Shown: in pieces, positions 17,566-26,068 of the stretch | Layout of the letters: every line of letters starts with the position of its first letter | How positions within the stretch are numbered: the stretch's first letter is position 1 | Source of the DNA: Pseudomonas frederiksbergensis | GTDB lineage: Bacteria > Pseudomonadota > Gammaproteobacteria > Pseudomonadales > Pseudomonadaceae | Assembly (NCBI RefSeq): GCF_001952935.1 | Contig: NZ_CP018319.1 | Span: forward strand, 2,324,501 to 2,388,500 | Length of the DNA stretch: 64,000 nucleotides | Direction: 5' to 3' | Translations under genes and position numbers: made by a program | The notes under the pieces: generated by a model | Database searches by the model: none | What the model saw: the letters and a program-made list of their open reading frames with translations, nothing else | Told to the model about the DNA's origin: nothing

Positions 17566-18942
17566 TTACCGCCTGCGATGTACTCGCCAAGCCACGAGGC
17601 CGAGTACAAGCAAACCGAGCCCCCCGGCAATCACCCACACAAACTGGTCATCACTGATCAACGGCTGTTCGATGCGCAGGTAGCCCGGCTGCATCAGCAA
17701 TTCACGCATGGCCTTGTTTGCTTCTTCCAGCGTCACCCCTTGCAGTTCCTTGGCCGGGTTGGCGAAACGGCCGTCCTCGTAGTCCCCAAGGGCACTCCAG
17801 TAATAATCGGCCAACGCGCTATTGCCTTGCACGGCCCAGGCCTGGCGGGCGATGGCGGCCTGCTTGATGCGGTTGAAAGTGTCGGCATTCAGACCGTCCC
17901 TGAGCAACCCGGCCTTCAGATCATCCAGCACCCGTTTGGCTTGGGGCACGTCGTCGCGCTCAAGGTCCGCGTTCAGGCTCATGAAGCCCACACCGCCAAA
18001 CACCTCGCGCTCGGCCGAAGGCCCGTAGGACAGGCCATGGGCCAGGCGCAATTGGCGGTAGAGCGCCCAGTCCAGATAATCCTTGAGCAAGTCGAAGGTT
18101 TGGTCGTGCTGATCTTCCAGCACCGGCTCTGGCACCAGCCAATGCAACTTGGCACTGCCGCCAACCAGACCGCGACTCAGGGTGCGTTCATGGGCGGCAC
18201 TGGCCTGGATCGCCGGCAGGGGCAGGTGATCAGTCGGATCGACCGCTTCAAGCGCGCCATAAGACCGCTCCAGATAGGCCGGCAGCAACCGCTCAAGGTC
18301 GCCGACGACGATCAGGGTCATGTTGTTGGGCGCGTACCAGGCCTCGCGCACCTTTTCCAGCTGATCGCGGCTCAGGTGGTCGACCTCAGGCCGCTCGGGG
18401 CATTTGAGGCCCAGTTCCACCGCCAGCTGATTACTCGCCGTGTGGCCAAGATCCTGGCGATCCAGCCAGCGTTGCAGGTGCGTGTAATGGCCGCCGTCTT
18501 CACGCTCGACCACTTGTTTGGCGGCGTTGATGGCGTTGTCGTCGATTCGGGTCTGGGTCAACAGCGCCAGCAGCAGGTCGAGGACCTTGCGCTGGTTTTT
18601 CGCCGGGGCTTCGATGACGAACGTCGTATCGGCATTGCTGGTGTAAGCGTTCCACTCGCCACCCAGGGCCTGCATGCGCTCTTCCAGCCCGCCTTCGCCG
18701 GTGGCGTCGATGCCGCTGAACAGCAAGTGCTCAAGCAGGTGCGGCAGCGCCTTTTTGGCGCAGCTGAAATCATCGATGCCGACGCCGACCACCAGACGAA
18801 TCGCCACATGCCCGCGCTCGGTACCGGGCTTGAGCAGCAATTGCAGGCCGTTGGGCAGCGTGTAGCCCTCGACCTGAAAGCGATCCAGGGCAAATGAAGG
18901 GAATGAGCCAAGCAACAGACAAGCGAACAACAGACAACGCAT
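17566..18942 (-). CDS. M16-family zinc metallopeptidase, membrane anchored
   Basis: A 458-residue peptidase with an N-terminal signal (1-18) and one C-terminal helix (about 433-452, VWVIAGGLGLLVLGLVAWRV) ending in basic residues. The inverted zinc motif HxxEH is present (His68, Glu71, His72) in the segment KALPHLLEHLLFSG, with the third ligand Glu in QVVEREDGG about 75 residues later, so the N-terminal M16 domain should be catalytic. A second M16C-type domain follows (about 190-370). It probably degrades or processes periplasmic peptides, tethered to the inner membrane. No pqqF-like neighbours are present. The start has a typical signal-peptide N-terminus (MRCLLFACLLLGSF). Confidence 0.88.
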   Translation of the reverse strand: MRCLLFACLLLGSFPSFALDRFQVEGYTLPNGLQLLLKPGTERGHVAIRLVVGVGIDDFSCAKKALPHLLEHLLFSGIDATGEGGLEERMQALGGEWNAYTSNADTTFVIEAPAKNQRKVLDLLLALLTQTRIDDNAINAAKQVVEREDGGHYTHLQRWLDRQDLGHTASNQLAVELGLKCPERPEVDHLSRDQLEKVREAWYAPNNMTLIVVGDLERLLPAYLERSYGALEAVDPTDHLPLPAIQASAAHERTLSRGLVGGSAKLHWLVPEPVLEDQHDQTFDLLKDYLDWALYRQLRLAHGLSYGPSAEREVFGGVGFMSLNADLERDDVPQAKRVLDDLKAGLLRDGLNADTFNRIKQAAIARQAWAVQGNSALADYYWSALGDYEDGRFANPAKELQGVTLEEANKAMRELLMQPGYLRIEQPLISDDQFVWVIAGGLGLLVLGLVAWRVHRRR

Positions 18943-18986
18943 AACAAGCTTCCAGGCAACCCATCGGAGATCCGTGTCGTCAGCCA

Positions 18987-19093
18987 GGCCGCCATCGCGA
19001 GCAGGCTCGCTCCCACAGTGGATCTCCGGTGAAATCGGAAAGTGTGTCCGACTCAGATCACCTGTGGGAGCGAGCCTGCTCGCGATGGCGGCC
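18987..19093. repeat. Paired REP palindrome (REPIN), GCGAGCAGGCTCGC class
   Basis: A perfect 31-bp inverted repeat (18987-19017 and 19063-19093; core ATCGCGAGCAGGCTCGCTCC) with a 45-base spacer. It belongs to a different REP class from 11052 and fills the gap between the M16 peptidase and the Na/Pi cotransporter genes. Confidence 0.88.
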
Positions 19094-19136
19094 TTAACGC
19101 TGAATCAATGTACTGACTGACCACTCTGCCAGACGT

Positions 19137-20795
19137 TCAAGGTGAATGTGTGATGTCAGCCAAATCGTCGACCGCCAGGGCTCCGGTGTCGGAAGTTTCC
19201 AGCACCACATAGGCGCTGCTGCAAAACAGTGAATTCAGACGCTTCATGTCGGCAATCAACTCAAGGTGCAACGAGCTGGTCTCGATACTCTGCATGATCT
19301 TACGTTGCAGTCGGCTGACGTGAGCATGGGCCAGGCGCCGTTCCTGTGCGCGAAAGCGACGTTTCTCACGCAATAACTGGCGGGCACTTTCCTTATCGGC
19401 ACTGAGGAACACCGACAACCCCAGGCGCAGATTGGATATCAATTGACTGTGCAGCCCCGCCAACTCTTCCAGGCCAGCCTCGGAAAAAGACCGTCGCTGC
19501 GAGGTTTTCTGCTGCTGAACCTTGCGCAGCATGCGTTCGATGAGGTCGCTGGCGAGTTTAAGGTTGATCGCCAGCTCGATGATTTCCGCCCAACGCCGGC
19601 TGTCCTGCTCGCTGAGGTCTTCGCGGGGCATTTGCGCCAGATACAGTTTGATCGCACCGTAGAGCGATTCCACATCATCGGTCAGGCGCCGCATTTCCTG
19701 GGTCACGGCGGTTTGTTTGCCGTGCAGCACGTCGAGCATGGCTTCGAGCATGTTGTCGATCAGGTCGCCGATGCGCAGGGTTTCCCGGGCGGCATTGGCC
19801 AGTGCCAGGCTGGGCGTAACCAGCGCTGTTGGATCAAGATGCCGCGGTTTCGCTGTGCCGTTGATTTGCGGGCGCTCCGGCAGCACCCACGCACAGAATC
19901 TGGCCATCGGTCCGACGCTGGGCAGCAAGATCAGGCAACGCGTGGTGTTGTAGAGCAGGTGAAAGCCAATGACCATTTCCTGAGGGCTGAAGTCCAGGCT
20001 GTCGATCCAGTGCACCAACGGTTCAAGCACCGGAATGATCAGCAACAGGCCGATCAGTTTGTAGAGCAGGCTGCCCAACGCCACCTGGCGTCCGGCGGCG
20101 TTCTGCATGCTGGTGCTGAGGAAGGCAAGGATGCCGCTGCCGATGTTGGCGCCGATCACCAGACCGATGGCAACGGGCAGACTGATCACCGCAGCACCGG
20201 CCAGGGTCGCAGTCAGCAGGACAGCGGCGAGACTGGAGTAGGAAACCATCGCAAACAGCGCGCCGACCAGGGCATCGAGCAAGATGTCGCCGGTCAGCGA
20301 GGCGAAAATCACCTTCACGCCTTGGGCCTGGGTAATCGGCGCGGCAGCCTCGACGATCAGCTGCAGCGCCAGGATGATCAGTCCCAGGCCGATGCTCACC
20401 CGGCCCATCTGTCCTGCCCGGGTCTGTTTGCGCGACAGGAAGAAAATCACCCCGAGAAAGATCAGTAGCGGCGACAGCCATGACAGGTCCAGGGTCAGCA
20501 CCCGCGCCATCAGCGCGGTACCGACGTCGGCCCCGAGCATGGTCGCCAGGGCAGGGGTCAGCGCCATCAGGCCCTGACCGACAAAGGAAGTGACGAGCAT
20601 GGCGGTGGCGTTGCTGCTCTGGACCATCGCTGTCACGACGATCCCCGAGATGAACGCCAGCCAGCGCTTGGACATGTTCCGGCCAATCACATGGCGCAGG
20701 TTGGAACCGTAGACCCGCAGGATGCCGGTTCGGACGATGTGCGTGCCCCAAATCAACAAGGCCACGGCAGATAACAGATTGAGCAGGGTGAGCAT
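19137..20795 (-). CDS. Na/Pi-cotransporter family protein (NptA/YjbB-like)
   Basis: A 552-residue protein. The first ~310 residues form the duplicated Na/Pi cotransporter II membrane domain with the two repeat signatures MVQSSNATAMLVTSF and MVSYSSLAAVLLTAT, both with the QSS/YSS core, plus GADVGTALMA and GANIGSGILA. The last ~220 residues are helical and PhoU-like (about 340-530). In E. coli, YjbB exports phosphate, so the direction here cannot be told from sequence. The start at 20795 has AGGGGGC upstream. A perfect CTGTCAT half of a Pho box lies about 140 bp upstream but lacks the second half. Confidence 0.88.
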   Translation of the reverse strand: MLTLLNLLSAVALLIWGTHIVRTGILRVYGSNLRHVIGRNMSKRWLAFISGIVVTAMVQSSNATAMLVTSFVGQGLMALTPALATMLGADVGTALMARVLTLDLSWLSPLLIFLGVIFFLSRKQTRAGQMGRVSIGLGLIILALQLIVEAAAPITQAQGVKVIFASLTGDILLDALVGALFAMVSYSSLAAVLLTATLAGAAVISLPVAIGLVIGANIGSGILAFLSTSMQNAAGRQVALGSLLYKLIGLLLIIPVLEPLVHWIDSLDFSPQEMVIGFHLLYNTTRCLILLPSVGPMARFCAWVLPERPQINGTAKPRHLDPTALVTPSLALANAARETLRIGDLIDNMLEAMLDVLHGKQTAVTQEMRRLTDDVESLYGAIKLYLAQMPREDLSEQDSRRWAEIIELAINLKLASDLIERMLRKVQQQKTSQRRSFSEAGLEELAGLHSQLISNLRLGLSVFLSADKESARQLLREKRRFRAQERRLAHAHVSRLQRKIMQSIETSSLHLELIADMKRLNSLFCSSAYVVLETSDTGALAVDDLADITHSP

Positions 20796-20966
20796 GCAGG
20801 CCCCCTGTGGTGGTAGCGCCCCAAAGGGGCAAGTTGACGGTGCCGCGTGTTCTTCTACGTTCTGTACTTAAGCTGTAGTTGGCTAACGCTCTGCGCGCCA
20901 GCATTGCACAGCTAAAGAAGCGATTGAAACAAAACTGTCATGAAAACAGCTTGATGGGGATATGAA

Positions 20967-20988
20967 AAAGGGACCCGAAGGTCCCTTT
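20967..20988 (-). terminator. terC terminator
   Basis: A 9-bp stem (AAAGGGACC / GGTCCCTTT) around a 4-base loop, TTCG on the minus strand, followed there by TTTTC. It lies 20 bp after the stop of the TerC-family gene. Confidence 0.85.
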
Positions 20989-21008
20989 GTCATCACATGG
21001 CATTCGGG

Positions 21009-21776
21009 TTACTGCCCCGGAATGTCCTTGCGCAGCTTCACCGGATCCTGCTGTTTGCGCTTTCTCGCCATGGCGGTGCGCATCTTGATGTTGATCGCTT
21101 CCACCGCCAGCGAGAACGCCATGGCGAAGTAGACGTAGCCTTTTGGCACGTGAACGTCGAGGGATTCAGCAATCAGCACAGTACCGACAATCAACAGGAA
21201 CGACAGCGCCAGCATCTTCAGCGACGGGTGCTTGTCGATGAACTCGCTGATGGTGCCGGAAGCCCACATCATCACCAGTACGGCAACGATGATCGCCGCG
21301 ACCATGACCGGTACGTGGGACACCATGCCAACAGCGGTGATGACCGAGTCCAGCGAAAACACGATGTCGATGATTGCGATCTGAATGATGGTGTAGAGGA
21401 AGTTGCCGCCTTTGCCGCCCGGCTCCTCATTGGTTTCGTCTTCACCTTCCAGCGCGTGGTACATCTCTTGCGAGCTCTTCCACAGCAGGAACAGACCACC
21501 GAAGAACAGGATCAGGTCACGCCCGGAAATACCCTGGCCGAACACTTCGAACAAGTCGGCGGTAAGGCGCATGACCCAGGTGATCGACAGCAACAACAGG
21601 ATCCGCGTGATCATGGCCAATGCCAGGCCGAAAATCCGGGTGCGCTGTTGCATGTGCTTGGGCATGCGGCTGACCAGGATCGAAATCATGATGATGTTAT
21701 CGATACCCAGGACGATTTCCAGGGCGGTCAGGGTAAAGAAGGCAACCCAGATTTCAGGGTTGGTCAGCCATTCCAT
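21009..21776 (-). CDS. TerC-family integral membrane protein
   Basis: A 255-residue inner-membrane protein with seven hydrophobic helices. The family's acidic membrane motifs are present: EIVLGIDNIIMISILV in the first helix and IDIVFSLDSVITAVG in the middle, each with charged residues inside the membrane, as expected for a metal-ion exporter. The Alx/TerC family is linked to manganese export and metallation of exported proteins. It lacks the C-terminal CBS and CorC domains of YoaE/YfjD relatives and is thus of the short YgdQ type. It has a good ribosome site (AAAGGAA). Length is normal. Confidence 0.9.
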   Translation of the reverse strand: MEWLTNPEIWVAFFTLTALEIVLGIDNIIMISILVSRMPKHMQQRTRIFGLALAMITRILLLLSITWVMRLTADLFEVFGQGISGRDLILFFGGLFLLWKSSQEMYHALEGEDETNEEPGGKGGNFLYTIIQIAIIDIVFSLDSVITAVGMVSHVPVMVAAIIVAVLVMMWASGTISEFIDKHPSLKMLALSFLLIVGTVLIAESLDVHVPKGYVYFAMAFSLAVEAINIKMRTAMARKRKQQDPVKLRKDIPGQ

Positions 21777-21861
21777 GTGTATTCCTTTGTGCGAGTGTTA
21801 AACCACGAAGGGCCCAGGCTTCAAACAACAAAGCCTGGACCCGTCATGGTGAGTCTTGGGC

Positions 21862-23169
21862 TTATAGAGTGCTGAACAGCGGAAAAATCCCCATCAGCAA
21901 AGCGGCGACCAGTATGCACATGCAAACCAGTACTGCCCACTTCAGGGTGAAACGCTGGTGATCACCGAAGTCGATACCGGCCAGGGCCACCAACAGGTAG
22001 GTCGATGGTACCAGCGGGCTCAGCAAGTGGACGGGCTGACCGACGATCGAGGCACGTGCCATTTCAACCGCGGTTATACCGTAATGGCTGGCGGCTTCCG
22101 CAAGTACCGGTAACACGCCGTAATAAAATGCATCATTCGACATGAAGAACGTGAACGGCATGCTCACCAGTGCAGTGATCACCGCCAGGTACGGGCCGAG
22201 GAAGTCCGGGATGACCGCCAACAGGCTTTTGGACATCGCATCGACCATGCCGGTGCCCGTCAGGATACCGGTGAAGATACCGGCCGCGAAGATCAAACCG
22301 ACCACCGCCAGCACGCTACCGGCGTGGGCCGCGACGCGGTCCTTCTGCTGTTGCAGGCATGGGTAGTTGACGATCATCGCGATACTGAACGCCACCATGA
22401 ACAGCACCGGCAGCGGCAACAGACCGGCGACCAGGGTGCACATCAGGGCCAGGGTCAGGGCGCCGTTGAACCAGATCAACTTCGGACGACGGGCATCCGG
22501 GAATTGCGAAACGCTGATTTCACTGTGATCGATTTCCTCGCCCACCAGATGCAGCTCACCCAGGCGCGCACGTTCACGCTTGCCATAGAAATAGGCAATC
22601 ACGAGGATGGCCAGCACCCCGAAAGCCATCGCCGGAATCATCGGTACGAAGATGTCGGACGGGTCCACGTGCAGCGCACTGGCCGCACGAGCGGTCGGGC
22701 CGCCCCAGGGCGTCATGTTCATCACGCCACCGGCGAGGATGATCAGGCCGGCCATGATCCGCGGGCTCATGCCGATACGGGCGTAGAGCGGCAGCATGGC
22801 GGCCACGCAGATCATATAAGTGGTCGCGCCGTCCCCATCGAGGGAGACGACGAGCGCCAGTACGGCGGTGCCGACCGAAACTTTCAACGGGTCGCCCTTG
22901 ACCAGTTTGAGGATCTTGCGCACGGCCGGGTCGAACAGGCCGGAGTCGATCATCAGGGCGAAGTACAAAATGGCGAACATCAGCATCACACCGGTCGGCG
23001 CGAGCTTGGTGATGCCTTCGAGCATCATCGGGCCGATCTTCGGCGCAAAACCACCGAACAGAGCGAACAGGATCGGAATGATGATCAGAGCGATCAGCGC
23101 GGACAGGCGCTTGGTCATGATCAGGAACATGAACGTGATGACCATGGCAAAGCCAAGGAAAGTCAGCAT
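21862..23169 (-). CDS. citA: Citrate/metal-citrate transporter (CitMHS family)
   Basis: A 435-residue inner-membrane symporter with about twelve helices. Characteristic features are the VVSLDGDGATTYMICVAAMLP and NMTPWGGPTARAASAL segments, and the matching loop FTFFMSNDAFYYGVLPVLAE in the second half, which together form the citrate site of CitM/CitH proteins that take up citrate as a Mg or Ca complex with protons. The ATG is preceded by TGGAG. A possible leader peptide and a CA-rich Crc/Hfq-like motif lie 50-140 bases upstream. The position near terC corresponds to the PA5476 citrate transporter. Substrate specificity (Mg versus Ca citrate) is not clear from sequence. Confidence 0.9.
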   Translation of the reverse strand: MLTFLGFAMVITFMFLIMTKRLSALIALIIIPILFALFGGFAPKIGPMMLEGITKLAPTGVMLMFAILYFALMIDSGLFDPAVRKILKLVKGDPLKVSVGTAVLALVVSLDGDGATTYMICVAAMLPLYARIGMSPRIMAGLIILAGGVMNMTPWGGPTARAASALHVDPSDIFVPMIPAMAFGVLAILVIAYFYGKRERARLGELHLVGEEIDHSEISVSQFPDARRPKLIWFNGALTLALMCTLVAGLLPLPVLFMVAFSIAMIVNYPCLQQQKDRVAAHAGSVLAVVGLIFAAGIFTGILTGTGMVDAMSKSLLAVIPDFLGPYLAVITALVSMPFTFFMSNDAFYYGVLPVLAEAASHYGITAVEMARASIVGQPVHLLSPLVPSTYLLVALAGIDFGDHQRFTLKWAVLVCMCILVAALLMGIFPLFSTL

Positions 23170-23218
23170 GGGAATACTCCAGGCATAGCGCGGCTAGGGA
23201 ATGGGCGAACCGGGTGGG

Positions 23219-23309
23219 TCAGCGCAGAACGGGAAGCACGAGGCGTATGGGTGGAGTGACAGCGAAGTGGCGGGTTGCAAAGGACATCAGGATCACCATT
23301 GTTGTTGTT
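23219..23309 (-). promoter_or_regulatory. Possible citA leader: 26-residue upstream ORF beginning at a CA-rich motif
   Basis: On the citA message, AACAACAACAATGG (around 23309-23297) places a run of A-A-C triplets directly before an ATG that opens a 26-codon frame ending at 23219, 49 bp before the citA ATG. AANAANAA runs are targets of Hfq/Crc catabolite repression in Pseudomonas. Whether the short frame is translated cannot be judged; it has no purine-rich ribosome site. The remainder of 23170-23529 holds only the hairpin listed next. Confidence 0.25.
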
Positions 23310-23473
23310 AAATGGGCTGTGCGAGCAATAAAACACTGGCATTGGCCGACCGGTCTGTTGCCGGTAGTGGGGCGATCCTAATCGCGGAAGCTTTCACCCA
23401 GCTTTCGCGGATGAAAGCATTGACCAGTTGTGCAACCGGTCGTCGGACCGGGGCAGGGACGTTAAACCGAGTC

Positions 23474-23502
23474 GACGCCTTCGCGAGCAAGTCGAAGGCG
23501 TC
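23474..23502. repeat. Single degenerate REP-like hairpin
   Basis: A 10-bp stem GACGCCTTCG / CGAAGGCGTC with a loop CGAGCAAGT, containing the CGCGAGCAAG core of the REP class seen at 33317. It lies just upstream of the GFA gene's ribosome site. Confidence 0.5.
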
Positions 23503-23529
23503 AGAACATACGCATCAGGAGGAAACAGA

Positions 23530-23931
23530 ATGGGCGAAATTTATACGGGCGGCTGCCACTGCGGACATCTGCGCTATCAATTCAGCGGGCCTTTGCGCGA
23601 CATCGCCCATTGTCATTGTTCGATTTGCCGACGGGTCAGCGGCGGGATCGTGACCACCTGGATCACCGTGCCTGCGTCAGCCTTTGAATGGGTGAAAGGA
23701 ACGCCAGCGCAGTACGACTCTTCAACAACCTGCGTGCGCTATTTCTGCGGCAACTGTGGGGCGCAACTGGCGCTGGTCACCGACCTGAGCCCGGACAGCA
23801 TCGATGTGACCGTCGCCACCCTCGATCATCCCGAATACGCACCCGCCCAAAGGCATATCTGGACTGACAACCGACTGCCCTGGCTGCATCTGGACGAACA
23901 TTTGCCCGGCGAAGCCGAGGAACAGTTGTAA
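23530..23931 (+). CDS. GFA-family (glutathione-dependent formaldehyde-activating type) zinc protein
   Basis: A 133-residue protein with the GFA fold pattern: GGCHCG near residues 7-12, AHCHCSICRR near 27-36 and YFCGNCGAQL near 69-78, giving the seven or so cysteines that bind two zincs. The start at 23530 is chosen for the AGGAGG ribosome site 7 bases upstream; the frame is open further back but is not coding-like. Most family members have no proven substrate, and the formaldehyde name derives from one enzyme, so treat it as a small zinc protein or carbon-sulfur lyase of unknown substrate. It ends 5 bp before the convergent gene. Confidence 0.88.
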   Translation: MGEIYTGGCHCGHLRYQFSGPLRDIAHCHCSICRRVSGGIVTTWITVPASAFEWVKGTPAQYDSSTTCVRYFCGNCGAQLALVTDLSPDSIDVTVATLDHPEYAPAQRHIWTDNRLPWLHLDEHLPGEAEEQL

Positions 23932-23936
23932 ACTGA

Positions 23937-24263
23937 TCAAAAAATAGACAGGTCCAGTGGCCGAATGGCGCCCATCCAGATCGCGTGCTCGGTGTGGTCG
24001 AGCAGATCGTCACCGGTGTCCGGGTGCAGGAACACCACCAGACCCTTGCGGTTGAGCGCAAGCCAGGGCAGCACGTCGCCGATGTATTGCGGCTCAAACG
24101 CCAATTGGCAGCTCCAGTCCGGGTGCGGACCCACCGGGCGTTCATGGACGCGCCCCATCTTCACTGGAAACAATTGCGCTGCCTCCTCACACAAGGCTCG
24201 CGCCTGAGCAAGGGTGTTGGCGTCGAAGTAGACATGAGCGTGGTAGCCCTTGATCTGCTGCAT
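23937..24263 (-). CDS. DOPA 4,5-dioxygenase family protein
   Basis: A 108-residue protein of the small DOPA-dioxygenase family (PF08883). The metal-binding pattern is visible: GYHAHVYFD at the N-terminus, the central VGPHPDWSCQL, and VVFLHPDTGDDLLDHTEHAIWMG near the C-terminus with several conserved histidines. Fungal and plant relatives open the catechol ring of DOPA to betalamic acid; bacterial members are mostly uncharacterised. The ATG has GAGGG upstream. It is convergent with the GFA gene and divergent from the NAD(P)-binding gene. Confidence 0.85.
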   Translation of the reverse strand: MQQIKGYHAHVYFDANTLAQARALCEEAAQLFPVKMGRVHERPVGPHPDWSCQLAFEPQYIGDVLPWLALNRKGLVVFLHPDTGDDLLDHTEHAIWMGAIRPLDLSIF

Positions 24264-24345
24264 TTAAAACCCTCTGAACCGAGTCGAACCGGCGTTGTTG
24301 CCCACAGGTCACACGCCATAGAGATAGGAAGAACGGAGCACGGCC

Positions 24346-25017
24346 ATGAAAAATGCCGAAACCCCGGTAGTGAAAGTAGTGCTTTATGGTGCCATGAGTA
24401 GCCTGGGCAGTGCGCTGATGGCTGAAATGCTGCGGCGCCAACATGAAGTGATCGCCATTCTTGATGACCTGACAGCGCTCGCGCCGCGCCCGGGATTGCG
24501 CACCAAGACCGGTGATTTGTTCGACGCCAAGCGGGTCAAGCAGAGCGTCGCCGGATGTTCTGCGGTGATCTGCCTGCTGGATGCACCCGGATTGCCGATG
24601 AGCAGCGAGCACGTGGAAAAATCCATCGTGCCCGGCCCGGTCGAGCAAGTGCTCGCGGTGGACGCTCTGATCGATGGCATGCAGGCCTCAGGGATTGCCC
24701 GGCTGTTTCTGGTCGGTGATTTCGAGGCACTGGACGATCCGGAGATAGAAGATCGACTGCAACGCCACGCCGCCGAAGAAATCCGCGAGGCCCTGCAAAG
24801 CAGCACGTTGCACTGGACGCTGGTGAATGCGCCGCGCGGGGTGCCAGGGCTGACCATCGAGCATTTCAGCCATGTCAGCAGCAGCCTGGAGCCAGGTCTC
24901 GCCGAGCCGCTTGAACGGCTGAGCCGGGTGGCGGTGGGGATTGCCGATGAATTGCGGTTGAACCTGCATGTCGGCGAACACGTGACCTTCGTCGCGACCG
25001 AGGCTATACAGCGATAG
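24346..25017 (+). CDS. NAD(P)-binding Rossmann protein of unknown substrate
   Basis: A 223-residue protein with an N-terminal nucleotide-binding fold (VVLYGAMSSLGSALMAEMLRRQHEV, with a variant glycine motif G-x-x-x-x-L-G) and a layout like NAD(P)H-binding, NmrA/YwnB-type short-chain proteins: GDLFDAKRVKQSVAGCSAVICLL and the late TLVNAPRGVPG. The catalytic YxxxK of classical dehydrogenases is absent. It could be an epimerase-like or regulatory protein. A ribosome site (CGGAG) is present. Its last 14 bases overlap the end of the convergent LysR gene. The function is not recognised. Confidence 0.75.
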   Translation: MKNAETPVVKVVLYGAMSSLGSALMAEMLRRQHEVIAILDDLTALAPRPGLRTKTGDLFDAKRVKQSVAGCSAVICLLDAPGLPMSSEHVEKSIVPGPVEQVLAVDALIDGMQASGIARLFLVGDFEALDDPEIEDRLQRHAAEEIREALQSSTLHWTLVNAPRGVPGLTIEHFSHVSSSLEPGLAEPLERLSRVAVGIADELRLNLHVGEHVTFVATEAIQR

Positions 25018-25954
25018 ACGGCAACGGCAAGCCATTGAGCGATTGCGCACTGCTGGCCTGCTCAGCCATCAGCCAGTCCACGAACTGTTGAATCAGCGCA
25101 CCACGCCGTTTCCGCTGGGGCAGGACCACGTAATAGCCGAGCCTGGAAATCACCGTTTCCGCGATCGGTCGGCACAACAAACCTTGCGCCAGCAAGTTAT
25201 CCACAAGGTGCCGCCACCCAATCGCCACCCCTTGGCCGCCAATCGCGGCCTGGATCAGCAGTGTGTAATTGTCGAAGCGCAATTGCCCGGGCGCAGGTGC
25301 CGAAGCGATCCCCAACTCGCGAAACACGCCGCTCCAGTCGAACCAGTTGCTGCTGTTCTCGCCTCGAAGATGCAGCAGCGGGAACTCGAGCAATGCCTGA
25401 CAGGGCAAGGGCAGCGGACGATCCTTCAACAGCAGCGGGCTGCACACCGGAAACACTTCTTCGCTGAACAGCCAATGGCTTTCGCCCTGCTTGAATCGGC
25501 CATCCCCAAACAACACCGCCACATCGATATCGGTGCGCAGCATATTGAGGCTGCGTTCACTGGTGACCAGGCTGACGTCCACTTGAGGATTGGCGGCATG
25601 GAAGCGGTGCAGGCGCGGCATCAGCCAATACGCGGCGAAGGCGAAATCGGTGGCGACCTGCAACACTTCATGTTGGTGTTGTGCGCTGATTGCGCTCAAT
25701 CCTGCATCGATATTCTGCAATCCGAGCTGAACCTGCTCAAACAGTATCGTCCCGGACTCAGTCAGTTCGATGCCGCGATAGATCCGGTCAAACAGCCGTG
25801 TCCCGAGTTGTTCTTCCAACCGTTTGATCTGCTGGCTGATCGCCGGTTGCGTGGTGCCGAGCTCCAACGCGGCCGCCGTGAAGCTGCGCTGACGGGCCGC
25901 CGCTTCAAAGGCGCGAAGCAAATCCAGAGACAAATCACCAAGGGCGTCATACAT
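25004..25954 (-). CDS. LysR-type regulator, probably of choline-O-sulfate use
   Basis: A 316-residue regulator: an N-terminal winged helix-turn-helix (about 8-67, with AAARQRSFTAAALELGTTQPAISQQIKRLEEQLG) and a C-terminal effector-binding domain (about 95-300). It diverges from betC across a 114-bp gap, the normal arrangement for a LysR protein controlling the neighbouring operon, and betC clusters of pseudomonads carry such a gene. The effector is likely choline sulfate or a product (inference). The gene extends into the end of the NAD(P)-binding gene. Confidence 0.88.
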   Translation of the reverse strand: MYDALGDLSLDLLRAFEAAARQRSFTAAALELGTTQPAISQQIKRLEEQLGTRLFDRIYRGIELTESGTILFEQVQLGLQNIDAGLSAISAQHQHEVLQVATDFAFAAYWLMPRLHRFHAANPQVDVSLVTSERSLNMLRTDIDVAVLFGDGRFKQGESHWLFSEEVFPVCSPLLLKDRPLPLPCQALLEFPLLHLRGENSSNWFDWSGVFRELGIASAPAPGQLRFDNYTLLIQAAIGGQGVAIGWRHLVDNLLAQGLLCRPIAETVISRLGYYVVLPQRKRRGALIQQFVDWLMAEQASSAQSLNGLPLPSIAV

Positions 25955-26068
25955 AAGCTGTGCTTATCCTAGTCATTGCCGCGCATGGGCTTTACCACAA
26001 GTTGCTTGGGCTACATGCTCGATCGCAGCACTTTCGCATAAATATTCACTATGGAATGCCGCGATCAC

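Noticed and set aside
20930..20952. Pho box upstream of the Na/Pi cotransporter gene
   Set aside because: CTGTCAT matches one half-site perfectly but the second 7-mer at the required 11-bp step does not match, so it is not a usable Pho box by sequence alone.
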